The translations under genes and the position numbers were made by a program. A stretch of DNA of 64,000 bases from Bombyx mori (Eukaryota; Arthropoda; Insecta; Lepidoptera; Bombycidae): contig NC_085121.1 of assembly GCF_030269925.1 (NCBI RefSeq), forward strand, positions 17,625,501 to 17,689,500, given 5' to 3'. Each line of letters opens with the position of its first letter. Positions within the stretch are counted from its first letter, which is position 1. Of the stretch, positions 53,526 to 64,000 are shown in pieces. The notes beneath the pieces are model-generated. The model was not told the origin of the DNA and did no database searches. It saw only the letters and a program-made list of their open reading frames with translations.

Positions 53526-54379
53526 AAAAAGTTTGACACACGAGTAATTATAACAGATGTATGCACTGCGGATACTATTTTGCTATAGTTACTACAAAGC
53601 GTGCACCAAGAATTAAAAGGTTCAATTTGAAGAACCAGTCAACTTTATATCTCAAGTTCTTCTCAGAATTATGACTCTTTTCGAAACTAGTCATAAAGTG
53701 TACTTCACAGCATTCAGCAAGGGTACGGACTATGTTTGAATCATTGATATTTCTTTATTTCCTTTCTACCCTTCAATATAATTATCTGCTCTAAGGATAT
53801 TTAAAGAAATCAAAATCCTTACATGAAAACTAAGTGTATGCTAAGATTTAAGCTTTTAGCACATTCAAATAAAAACCTCGTCACTGATTCATATCGACTA
53901 TAGACCTCAAATATAAATACTAAAATCTGAAGTACGACAGATATTAGCAGCAATATTCAATTAAATTATTTCACTATACGAGGACACATTTCTCGGAGTT
54001 GTATAGAATGTAATGATAACGACGTCTACAATATTCGTCACAAATAGATCCAATAGGTTTTACATTAAAGGCGATCCAACGCAATCAATCACACGCTATT
54101 TTCTACTAGAGCTTTTCTGATATTCAAGCAAAACTAGGCCTTAACGTTTTGAGCATAAGATATTCGTTTAACAAATTAGGTTAAATAGAAATGGAACGCT
54201 TATTGTGCCAGCCTGTTTTTCCACAACGGTTATTGCTTTGTTTGTGCGTAATGGAGATATGTTATTGATGGATATTTACATGCGTTGAAATGTAAACGGG
54301 CTTCCTGAGCAATTCGGTTCGTAATCCGTCTTGTATAATTTCATATGTACCTACACATTATGTATGTATGTATTCGCTT
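53526..54379. other. Unique intronic AT-rich sequence
   Basis: Nothing recognised. Confidence 0.5.
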
Positions 54380-54870
54380 GTAGTGGGGCTATTCTACCTT
54401 CTCGCGGACGGGTAAGTGAGCTCACTGGCTCAACCTGAGAGAACAGCAAGAGTCGTGCTTCGCAGAATCTACCACCCGATCGGAAACGCGACCCACTGAG
54501 AAGATCCGGCGAAAAACTCAGTGGGCTGTGTCTATGGGTTAATTTACTCATCGAGCCCTTCGTAGCAAGCGACGGGCTCGGCGAGGACGGTGACCAGTAC
54601 TTGAGGTACCTAAAAGCACCGTTAATGGATCGGGAGGATCCGTAATGACTTTCTTAGGGCAACGTCGACTGTTTACCACTCAGTCCACAGAATCGGGTAT
54701 GAGCTGTGTCTATGGGTTAGTTTGCTCGTCGAACTTTTCGTCGTAATTGACGAGTTCGACAAGGACGGCGGTGGTTGATGCTTGAAGAGGCTAAAAGCAC
54801 CAAGACCCGATCAGGGGGATCCCATAAGACATGTTTCGGGCGACGGTGGCTTTGTGTTTCCACTTTGCCT
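54380..54870 (-). pseudogene. Jockey-like LINE family B fragment with tandem duplication
   Basis: The 3' UTR part (54380-54520) is the inverse of 8270-8447. Upstream in sense, the C-terminal coding part occurs twice: both units start 'ctgtgtctatgggtta' (54526 and 54704, 178 nt apart) and both contain the 'taaaagcacc' word. Frames are broken. Confidence 0.6.
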
Positions 54871-55613
54871 GGGTTGGATATGGTTCACCCGCCTTGCTGT
54901 GCAGGTCACTACCTCTTTGGTGGTATTTCTCACGGAGCCTGCTGGTATCACAACATTAATGGCGCCACTCACCTTGAGGCATCAGGTCGACATCTCAAAA
55001 GTACGTTATTCTTCTACACTTGCACCTGATCTGAGCCCTCAATGCGCATCCGAACATCTTGCCACAGGCTAGCTGGACTCTTGCTGCATTTCACATCTAA
55101 TTAGTAAAAGGCATTAAGGGATCGCTCCCTGTGCCAAAACGGAAACCAACTATTAACCTAAAGTAAACAATATTGACGTACTAAACTGAACATAACCGTT
55201 TCCTTGGTTTTAGTTATTTCGAATTTTATGAACCGACAATCGTAAAGCGCAGACCCCCCCTACCCTTTCCTCTACCCGCTTCCTCTCGAGATTCAAGCTC
55301 GTAGTTTCCGCGTGACGTCAGTTTTTTAATTCAGCCGATGCATTCTGTAAACGAAAGAGGTATGGTTGTTAAGCTTGTTTATCGCCTACAAAAGAAATAA
55401 CAACCCGCTCCTGGGTCAAAACATAATTTATTACAATAAAATCACGTGGCCTGTTTTAAATTTAAACTTGAAAAGTTTGAATATAAAAAGTGCTTTTATA
55501 CCGAATTTACTCATATTTTCTTCGCGAGTCCTAGACGTAATTCAATTTACTTTTACGGCTTATTGTCATGTTTTTTGTTGTCATTACGAGTATATTATTT
55601 CTGACGTTCTTCT
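54871..55613. other. Intronic sequence, partly GC-richer
   Basis: 54870-55070 may continue the LINE or hold a Bm1-tail relic ('atggcgccactcaccttgag'). 55250-55330 has a short C-rich patch. No gene supported. Confidence 0.4.
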
Positions 55614-55858
55614 ACTGGTGGTAGGACCTCTTGTGAGTCCGCGCGGGTAGGTACCACCGCCTTGCCTATTTCTGCCGTGAAGCAGTAATGCTTTTCGGTT
55701 TGAAGGGTGGGCCAGCCGTTGTAACTATACTTGAGACCTTAGAACTTATATCTCAAGGTAGGTGGCGCATTTACGTTGTAAATGTCTATGGGCTCCTGTT
55801 ACCACTTAACACCAGGTGGGCTGTGAGCTCGTCCACCCATCTAATCAATAAAAAAAAT
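55614..55858 (+). repeat. Bm1 SINE, 5'-truncated
   Basis: Tail from 'actggtggtaggacctcttg' to 'ctaatcaataaaaaaaa'. Confidence 0.9.
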
Positions 55859-56747
55859 CCTTTGTAGTTTTTTTGGTAACGGGCGACTGTCGTCCTTTAA
55901 GTGTAGTTTAATATGATAGCAATGACAGTGATTGCTGAAATCATGGTTTTTTTCTTAATTTTTTCCTCTTTAGGGATGAGTATCCGATTAGACATCACCA
56001 TCCTGCCATATTTCTACTGTCAAATATTCCGATTTGAAGGGTGGAATATTTGTTAAAAGTTATGTGACACTGCTGATGCTATACGCGCATTAATGTATGT
56101 GTCTAACCGTTCAACACTGGATAGCCCGTAAGTTAGTAATTTGTAAAAAAAGTTCAATAAATGCATATCGTCAGGAAAACTTTTTTTCAAACTTTGTTTG
56201 CTTGTGAGTTTAAATTTAAGAACAATTCTATTTATAAGTTTAGTAGTATTAAAAAACAAGGGAGAGCTTGATTGATTCATGTTATTTGATCCGTGAGTGG
56301 TTCCTTAGCGTGGCTCTACCTTGGAAGTCAATAAAAATTCAGGCCACGTTGAGCAACCGAATAAGCTCTATAAAAATTTGTTTAACTTAATACAACGAAT
56401 ATTACTTAGCTTTTATTTCAACAGCTTTATATTTCAGAACTCAACAAAGCATTATTATTCCTAAGAGAGCTTTTTATCGGAAAGCTCTAGTACTACGGTC
56501 GGCGGGGAAAAAATAGCCCTTAATGTTTTGTGATTTTTGTGCGTACATCAATAAATTGTTCAGAACTTTTGAAAGGACTTTTCTTGATGTTTACTCGGCG
56601 CCATGTTTTTTTATATAATACATAATATACATTTCGTTTGGATGTATTTATTTGTCTTTTGTTGATATTGGAAAGACTCGTTTACGACTTCAAATGAGAA
56701 AAAATGATAACTTAAAAAAATACCTAAAATAAACAAATAAATTCGTG
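55859..56747. other. Unique intronic AT-rich sequence
   Basis: A faint Bm1-tail relic near 55990-56050 ('catcaccatcctgccatatt'). Otherwise nothing. Confidence 0.45.
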
Positions 56748-57190
56748 GTCGTCGTGGCCTAACGGATAAGACGTCCGGTGCATTCGTGTTGAAGCGATGC
56801 ACCGGTGTTCGAATCCCGCAGGCGGGTACCAATTTTTCTAATGAAATACGTACTCAACAAATGTTCACGATTGACTTGCACGGTGAAGGAATAACATCGT
56901 GTAATAAAAATGAAACCCGCAAAATTATAATTTGCGTAATTACTGGTGGTAGGACCTCTTGTGAGTCCGTAGGGGTAGGTACCACCGCCCCGCCTATTTC
57001 TGCCGTGAAGCAGTAATGCGTTTCGGTTTGAAGGGTGGGGCAGCCGTTGTGACTATACTGAGACCTTAGAACTATATCTCAAGGTGTGTGGCGCATTTAC
57101 GTTGTAGATGTCTATGGGCTCCAGTAACCACTTAACATCAAGTGGGCTGTGAGCTCGTCCACACAGCTAAGGAATAAAAAAAAAAAAAAA
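56748..57190 (+). mobile_element. Bm1 SINE, full length
   Basis: Head 'gtcgtcgtggcctaacggat', a paired 'ggtgcat..atgcacc' anticodon-like stem, B box 'ggtgttcgaatcccg', 'gcaggcgggtaccaattttt', middle and tail, and poly(A) at 57175-57190. Together with 16298-16738 it is one of the least damaged copies. Confidence 0.9.
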
Positions 57191-57963
57191 CGGTTATTTA
57201 GTATAGATTTTTTTTTTTTGCGTAAGTACTTCGTAAAGTATCTGATGATAAAGTCTTGATATTGTGTTTAAGTATGACGACAATCACAATTTCCGTCGCT
57301 TGGTAGCTGTGCGTCTCTCATGGACGGATTGTAAAGCTGTTATAAGTTCCAGCTAAGACTACGACCTCATGTCTTAAGGCGATGGTTGGTTGGTCCTGGT
57401 AACTACTTCAAACCCAAAGCACCATGAGCTTGTCCATTACTAAAAAGATCGCTCTTACACCACTATATTTTCTCTGAGCACATTTAGTGTTAGCAATACG
57501 TGAGCCCGTTTTAAAAAAAATCCCACGTACACCGGCTGAAATTATCATACTTCACAGTAACATTTCGACAGTTTATGACTTTGTTGTACCGTCCCTAAAG
57601 TTTACCGTTTGTCAAATTCGGTAGCGTTTTGTCATACGTCATAAAACAGAGGTTGTGCCACGTAGAGACAGCTCATAAACGTGAGTCTGCCACCGCCTTC
57701 ATTACGTTCTGATTTGCAAGATAGCTGCGGACTATCCCGGGACCCTGTTTACTGAGCTTTACGACTGGCCATTGTTTATTACGCTTTCTGATAGTCGTTT
57801 TGTTCGTTTCACGTCATTTCCTTCAAACATATCAAGAGAACGATATAGATACGATTTTAGTTACCGTAATGCATACTTATTAAATAAATAGTAAGATAAT
57901 AGAATAGTAATTCTAAATATATCCGAGACAGAGACTGGTGGGTAAATATCATGAGATAACATG
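57191..57963. other. Unique intronic sequence
   Basis: A weak Bm1 relic at 57300-57445. 57480-57830 is a relatively GC-balanced unique block with no recognised motif. Confidence 0.4.
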
Positions 57964-58213
57964 TTTTTTTTTTTTTTTATTGCTTAGATGGATGTACGAG
58001 CTCACAGCCCACCTGGTGTTAAGTGGTTACTGGAGCCCATAGACATCTACGACGTAAATGCGCCACCGACCTTGAGATATAAGTTCTAAGGTCTCAAATA
58101 TAGTTACAATGGCTGCCTCACCCTTCAAACCCAAACGCATTACTGATTCACGGCAGAAATAGGCAGGGCAGTACCTACCCACACGGATTCACAAGAGGTC
58201 CTACCACCAGTAA
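57964..58213 (-). repeat. Bm1 SINE, 5'-truncated
   Basis: T-run, 'attgcttagatggatgtacg', through to 'gaggtcctaccaccagtaat'. Confidence 0.9.
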
Positions 58214-58597
58214 TATTACTTTAAATACCTACGCTTTTAGATATGCGATTAGCTTAAAGCCAGTCATCTTCCATTCCATAAGTTATGTAAGCTCTTATGA
58301 ACATAGTCTAAGGGTCAAAAGTGAGAAAATCTGCAGAGTCTGCAAAGATTAGCTTTTTATTAACCTGCACAAAGCAATAGTTAAAATGAATCACAAGAGA
58401 TCCTACCACCAGTAAAATGAACCACATGAACCTCCGTCTTGATATATGCATGTGTAGTGTTCACTAACGCGGCCCGTACACACATTAACTCTCTCCAGGT
58501 CATCCAATCCCGTTTCTAGCCGTCGAAGCATCGTGAAACGTGAGGAACATCGACCTTCATGACGATTTCAATTTAGAAACAATACCTAAATATCTTA
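58214..58597. other. Unique intronic sequence
   Basis: Contains one Bm1 word (aatcacaagagatcctaccaccagtaa at about 58388-58415). Otherwise nothing recognised. Confidence 0.4.
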
Positions 58598-58725
58598 CGT
58601 TGGTAGAGTCTGCGAAGCACTGCTCTTGTTAGGGCTAGTGTTGGCAAACTCTCTCAGGTTGAGCCCATCCGGGCATAGCTAGAATAGCCACTTAGGCTAC
58701 CTCCGAATAGGTAGGGGAAAAAAAT
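58598..58725 (+). repeat. Jockey-like LINE family B, 3' end
   Basis: 'ggtagagtctgcgaagcact', 'gctcttgttagggctagtgt', then a diverged terminus 'ataggtaggggaaaaaaa'. Confidence 0.65.
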
Positions 58726-58736
58726 AGAGATAAAGG

Positions 58737-58898
58737 TCTATTTCTGCCGTGAAGCAGTAATGGGTTTCAGTTTGAAGGGCGGGACAGCCGTTGTACTGTG
58801 GGCGACGGCATTTACGTTTCAGATGTCTATGTGCTCCGGTTACCACTTAACACTAGGTGGGCCGTGAGCTCGTCCACCCATCTAAGCTATAAAAAAAC
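58737..58898 (+). repeat. Bm1 SINE tail fragment
   Basis: 'atttctgccgtgaagcagta' to 'taagctataaaaaaa', with a deletion between 'ccgttgta' and 'ctgtgggcg'. Confidence 0.8.
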
Positions 58899-59574
58899 AT
58901 GAACAAGAAGTATCAAGAATTCGACCAGCTCATCCAGCATTCGAAAATTACGAACACTTTATGCAATTAATTATACATATATGTAATTATTTCACAATTG
59001 AAGCCTAATCTCGTATCAAATGAGGCAAGCATACACTAGTTCAATACTAGATCCGATATTACTTATTTTATGTACCGAATGCGTAGAAATGACTCATGAG
59101 GATATAACATCCAGAAAAGTTCAATGAACGAATAACTGAAACAAGATATTGTGTTAATCGAACCCATAAAAACATTAACATAAAAACGAAAAAGGCTCTT
59201 GTCCTTTCCGCACAATGTAATTTTTCATAACAACGTTTTTTTCTTCTTGTACAAAATTGTCAGTTTCCTATCTTCCGTACAAAATGTCGGACACAAACTT
59301 GATTTATCCTTTTCTTTCCGATCCATCATTGCTGAGATAAGACGAATAAGGCGTTATATAGTAACGCGGTGCCAGCGTACTTGAGTCCCTTAATTTGAGT
59401 CAATTTTTTTGATATTACGACTGACTTAAAAAAAAAAATATTTAATCTATAATTGAAAGGAGGAAGTGTTGACAAATTTACCTAATAAATAACAAATAGA
59501 GAGTCCAACCCAATTTAGTAAATTTTTACTTTAAGGCGACTTATGAGCTATAATTAAAATATTGTAAAAAATTT
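58899..59574. other. Unique intronic AT-rich sequence
   Basis: Nothing recognised. Confidence 0.5.
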
Positions 59575-59790
59575 AGTATTAAACCCGCAAAGTTTACAAT
59601 TTGCGTATTATTGGCGGTAGAGTGCCTTTGAGCCTGCACGGGTAGGTAGGTACTACCGCTCTGCCTATTTCTGCCTTGAGTGAAGTAGTAATGCGTTTCA
59701 GTTTGTAGCGTGAGTAAGTGGCAGTACAACAAAACTGAGACTTAGAATTTGAATTTCAAGGTGGCGGCATTAATTTCAGAGACTCAGAAT
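59575..59790 (+). repeat. Degraded Bm1 SINE
   Basis: Begins in the Bm1 middle ('taaacccgcaaagtttacaa', 'tttgcgtattattggcggta'), then a diverged tail that fades after 'ttcaaggtggcggcatt'. Confidence 0.6.
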
Positions 59791-62361
59791 CATACCATAG
59801 AGTACTATTAACCTTAGTAAACCATCGGTTATATTATTTACAAAATCAATATTGGCTCTTTCATTGATACTTTCTCTATTTTAAATAACAGCTTTATCTC
59901 TCAAAGTACGACATTTGAAAAATAAATCTACGATCTGCTTGACTCGGGGAGCTCGTTCAATTTTTCCCATCCCTATTCGAAGTGGGGTAGATATCTCGCA
60001 AACTCGGCCGAACGCGATAGACAACCATTCTCTTTTCGACTTTGAATTTCAATGTGATTGTCAAAGTTTCACCGTTTTTATCAAGTCTCTCCAATGACAT
60101 AGTAAAAATGTATGTTTTGTCGGAACCTTTTTTTCATGGAACGAGATTTATATGTAGGAAGATTATGGGATTCCAAAAAATGTTGACTAGATTTCATAAA
60201 GATATTCTATGCCATGAATTGTGCTCTACACTGCGTGCTGTGTGGATTAAAGTTGCTTAAAATTGTTTCCATCAGTAATGCCTCCTATAACAAAAAGGCT
60301 TTGATAACTAATAACAGTACTTAGCTTTTGAATATCATGTAGCTAAAGAGTAAAAATACAAACAGGTTGTCGTACAAGGTTCAGGTAAAGTCCAATATCA
60401 AATACAAGTAACTGACCCTCAAATAGCCTCATTGAATTCACACAACTGGCAATAGATAGCGTTACAAATAGTAATAACGCAGTGACTATACAGCTTCTAA
60501 GCGCAGTAACATAAGGTTATTCGGGAGAAGTAATACCTATACGTTATTTTTATGACCGTATTGGAAATAATAAAAGAGGGAACAAACTGTACTGTGAGTT
60601 AGTGGTCACTGTAGGGGTGGCACTTTACGCAGAGCTTTTTAGAGCTTCTACCTCTACGTGGAGGCCTCGTGGGATCTCGCTTGCTCTTAAACAATAAATA
60701 TTTCTTTAAGTACTTTTCATTGGACCTGAAGGAACATCAACAAATTGATTCATATAGTATAAAAACTAAAATATAACTAAAAATAGAGTAAAACTTCCAT
60801 GGTTCAATACTGATGTTGGAGGAAACTATAGAGTTAAGGGTTGGAACCTTCTTCTTTTAGTTGATAAGTTTATTATTTATTTTGAGGAAGTCAATTTTGC
60901 TATTTGATATATTATTATAGCTTTTGAAATGTTAGACTTTACAACAGGGCAAAGATAGACTTCGCGTCTAGTCAATGACTAATGCGCTTCAGACCAAATG
61001 CTTGGCCCTACTTGAAATAGTGGTATCGTCTCTAAAAATCCGAAGGTAAAACTGCTTAGATTGCTTATAATCAATAGGGTACCGGATATATTCAAGGAAA
61101 GTGACCTAGATATTTTTTTAGGAAATCCCTATATCTCCTTTTATTGTTACACTATCTGCTCCGGAACAAATTTCCCTTACACGGCCTAAGAGTCGGCACG
61201 TTTTCAGACAGACACCTTTTATATTATATACCTTCAACCTTTATTAGTACAAACTAGCAGATACCCACAAGTTGACCTATCATGAGCATTGATTCATAAG
61301 TGATTCCTCTTAGGTAATCAAGTTTTTTTTTAGACTAAAATTTAAGATTCCTTTTACCTATACCGCTGCCATTATAACCATAATTACTAATGGAGCCGCT
61401 ACCACTCCGTCGATTAGATCATTAACTCTTCGGTTCATATGTAAAATGATTTAATTATGATTTTATTTTATACATAGTAGACATCCCTGTGCTAAGGGGC
61501 GAATGCGTGAATTTGCTGAAAGTAACCTAGTTAGCCCTACTTTTGCTTTGAAGGCACTTCGGTAAAGTTTCCTTTTATGTATGTTTGATTTTTACAAAGT
61601 AAATCCTAGTTCACGGGTACTAAATAAAAATATCGTATTTATGTCTCAATTTACTACCCCCATGTTTTTCAGGAGAATCAGGGGAGAAAATATCATAAAG
61701 CTGAAAAATGTACCCCTGGTATTTTTCAGACTTTAACATTGTAGAAGCGCAGCTAGCTTTAGATTAGCTTAATTAACAGAACAAATAAAGTTAAAGGCCA
61801 AAATAGCGTCTCTACCCATACATTTTTTTTGATTCTTCAAAGCTTTTTAATTTAATTTTGTTTCTACAAAATAGACATTAACAATTTATCCAATGTCATC
61901 AAATCCAAAAGTATTAAGGCTAGTTAAGTAGTGATAGTTTATATTTCTTTACAGTTACAATATGTATATCTTACAGTATTGCCTTCTTTTTTGTTCGTAA
62001 CGTCACTAGACTATAAAATATTTAAATAAAGTGTTTCTCCCTCACCTTCTCGAGATAAATTGTTAAGAACAAAACAAAATAGACAGTGTAATAAATAAAA
62101 TGAATTTAAATCTAAAGTTATTAATGATTACGGTCGAAAGTTTACTGACAGTAATCAACAATTCTTGGACTGATGAACTTTAACTGTGCTTTATACTTTG
62201 ACGAATTGGAGATGTAATTTCATACAGCTTTCCTGCCTTTCCCTTTCAAAGTTACCGAGGTCCAGTTATTGACTAGTGCCAGGCTTTTTATCTGTACCCA
62301 AAATACTATTATAGCTTAAAAGCATCACGTTGCAAAACTAAAACCCTGTCTTCTTCAGCAG
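59791..62361. other. Unique intronic sequence up to the second coding exon
   Basis: No gene, repeat or extra neuroligin exon recognised. A small patch at 60605-60690 ('cgtggaggcctcgtgggatc') is GC-richer but has no match inside the window. Confidence 0.45.
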
Positions 62362-62514
62362 GTGTACGAGATGCTGTAGCCCGATATCCAGTGTTGGTCT
62401 TCGTCCACGGGGAGAGTTACGAGTGGAGTTCTGGAAACCCCTACGATGGGACAGTGTTGGCTTCTCACGCGGGACTAGTTGTGGTCACAATTAACTACAG
62501 ACTTGGGATTTTGG
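62362..62514 (+). CDS. Neuroligin, second coding exon
   Basis: 153 nt, phase 1 at both ends, continuing residue 152 onward. It reads GVRDAVARYPVLVFVHGE, then SYEWSSGNPYDGTVLASHAG and LVVVTINYRLGILG. The HGES..W.SGNPYDG..LA block and VVVTxNxRLGxLG are characteristic of insect neuroligins. HGE replaces the HGG oxyanion hole of active esterases, consistent with a non-catalytic adhesion protein. The acceptor is CAGCAG, so the exon could start at 62362 or, with one extra Ala codon, at 62359. The donor is G|GTAAGT at 62515. The position of the catalytic serine and the transmembrane segment must lie in exons to the right of the window. Confidence 0.9.
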
Positions 62515-63810
62515 GTAAGTTTTTTTACTTCGAATGAATCACACCTGTACTTGATTTTCTGGCGTATATTTTTTCAGCTCAGAAGACTTTTCAATATTAC
62601 TGAAAACGTGACTGAAAATGTCATCATCACTTACGAAAGCATTTAAGGCAATATTGTGATATCTATGGTATGATTTATCACACTGCTCCGTTTCGTCACA
62701 ACTTAAATCTTATCTATGACGCTAGTCAGGTAATTTGGTTGGTCTGTTGGCCATTTCTTTCAATTATTTGGCGCCTTGCAATTACAGATAATTATCTAAT
62801 CATTGTCACAAACAACCGCTTAGACCAATTTGTCAATTCCTCTTCACTCCTAAAGGAGGAAAGGACTAACTTTGACAATAATATGATTGCTGTCTCCCAT
62901 TTTGAGATATAATAACGAAGTCTGAATTGTATTACAAACCGGCTACCCTTGTATAAAGAAATACCTAGAAGAACTAGGCAAGATGTTGGTACGTTTGGAA
63001 CTAGCTATCATATATCACATTTTCAAGGTAAGTTTTGCATACATACAAGCTCTGAACAATAACATTCGGGTCGTTGGTACTACTGAGAAATTTCACCCGC
63101 TCCGTCGAAAATTTTCCCTTATACCTCCAAAGGACGTATGTTCACAATTTCAGAAAAAACCAAATGGATTGTTAGTTTGGAATTTATAATTAAATTCTAT
63201 TTTCATTTTCTTTTTCTTGTAACTGTCGTCAAGACATTTTCCGAATCACTATCAAATTTAAGACAGCAATTGTTCCTCAGGTCGCGACGAGCCCATTTCT
63301 CGTATTTCAAGGCTTGATCTAGATTCTATTGAGGTTAAACCGAAAGCGTTGGAATGAATTGAAAACGCTACAAAACCAGCGACTTATCGGATCAGTGGTT
63401 TGGAAATTCAACGGGATTAAATAAAGACCGGTTTATAAATCTTCATATAAATTTCTTTAATAAATTCTAAGCTTAAGGTGTTAAAAGAGAGGGTGCGAAC
63501 AATAATTTGAATTACGCAAGACGTTGCGTTTGGATAGGGCGTAGAGGAACCCATTTAAATTGGTATTCAGTCTATTTCGAGCAAAATGAACATACGATTT
63601 TAAAACTACAATGATCGCTTTTTCTTTTTAATTCGCAACAACGGAAGAGCTGCCCATTCCCCATTGTAAAATTTGAAGAATGACAAACGGAAGATGGTCC
63701 GCCGAACGGGACTTTTTGCTCGGTAGACCGACAGTTGTGGTACGGAATTTATGACTACACAATACATAATATTTATTTAATGATATTATGCAAGATTCTC
63801 TTGAAATGTA
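62515..63810 (+). other. Neuroligin intron, start
   Basis: Opens with GTAAGT at 62515 and is still open at the window edge. AT-rich with no recognised repeat before 63811. Frames at 62670-62912 and 62983-63189 lack domains. Confidence 0.55.
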
Positions 63811-63970
63811 CAGTTGGAATGGTGGGGCAGCCGTTGTAACTATTCTGAGACCTTAGAACTTATATCTCAAGGCGGGTGGCGTATTTACGTTGTAGTTGTC
63901 TATGGGCTCCAATGACCACTTAACACCAGGTGGGTTGTGAGCTCGTCAACCCATCTAAGCCATAAAAAAA
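63811..63970 (+). repeat. Bm1 SINE, 5'-truncated
   Basis: 'ggtggggcagccgttgtaac' to 'taagccataaaaaaa'. Confidence 0.88.
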
Positions 63971-64000
63971 GAGTGATTCAGGTTTTCCGCTGAATTATTT

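Larger units (their letters stand above)
37902..62361 (+). other. Neuroligin intron (about 24.5 kb)
   Basis: GTAAGT at 37902 and a CAGCAG acceptor ending at 62361. It carries the complete R1-clade LINE (antisense), at least a dozen Bm1 copies and several LINE fragments. In vertebrate neuroligins the alternatively spliced site A falls near this position. I searched for a small in-frame, phase-compatible exon by eye and found none, but could have missed one. Confidence 0.8.

Noticed and set aside
56748..56830. A tRNA-gene-like segment with A and B boxes
   Set aside because: It is the head of a full-length Bm1 SINE. The same head recurs at 11701, 16298, 29838 and 47827 and lacks a proper acceptor stem.
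3218..63970. Regularly recurring 240-bp units suggesting a CRISPR-like or satellite array
   Set aside because: The units are dispersed, in both orientations, at irregular spacing, with poly(A) ends; they are Bm1 SINE copies.

Overview
This window looks like a silkworm chromosome (Bombyx mori or a very close relative such as B. mandarina). It is AT-rich and full of Bm1-type SINEs with a tRNA-like head and a shared 3' tail. It also holds jockey-like, RTE-like and R1-clade LINE copies, two families of Helitron-like elements, and two exons of an intron-rich host gene. No bacterial-type operon, CRISPR array, rRNA or functional tRNA gene was seen.

Host gene. On the + strand, 37448-37901 and 62362-62514 are two consecutive coding exons of a neuroligin, a synaptic cholinesterase-like adhesion protein. 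They join in phase 1 across a 24.5-kb intron. The first coding exon has a leader with two upstream ORFs (one overlapping the main start) and an acceptor at 37346-37347, so further 5' exons must lie upstream. Two GC-rich patches (26.63-27.03 kb and 36.98-37.15 kb) are candidate promoters. The gene continues beyond the right edge.

Main mobile element. 39961-46583 (- strand) is an apparently complete, intact R1-clade non-LTR retrotransposon inside the neuroligin intron, antisense to the gene. It has a 5' UTR with a duplicated block, ORF1 (gag-like, three zinc knuckles), and ORF2 (APE endonuclease, reverse transcriptase, C-terminal zinc motif). The two ORFs are joined by a UAAUG stop-start. It ends in a 3' UTR and poly(A), and is bounded by a perfect 14-bp target-site duplication. 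A 5'-truncated relative lies at 28.1-28.6 kb.

Other layout. 0-26 kb: Helitron-like copies (544-983, 1908-2559, 10288-10577, 17175-17419, 19628-20093, 21814-22146), a long inverted repeat (18222-19076), an RTE fragment with a TSD (22948-23625) and many Bm1 copies. 26-37 kb: a possible upstream promoter, LINE tails and the neuroligin leader. 37.9-62.4 kb: the intron, carrying the R1-clade element, a Bm1 inserted in a Bm1, further LINE fragments and a speculative small exon with a TATA box at about 51.3-51.7 kb. The rest is unique AT-rich sequence in which I see no supported gene.

All family names rest on reading motifs and comparing copies within the window; no database search was possible. 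Boundaries of truncated repeats are approximate unless a target-site duplication is stated.
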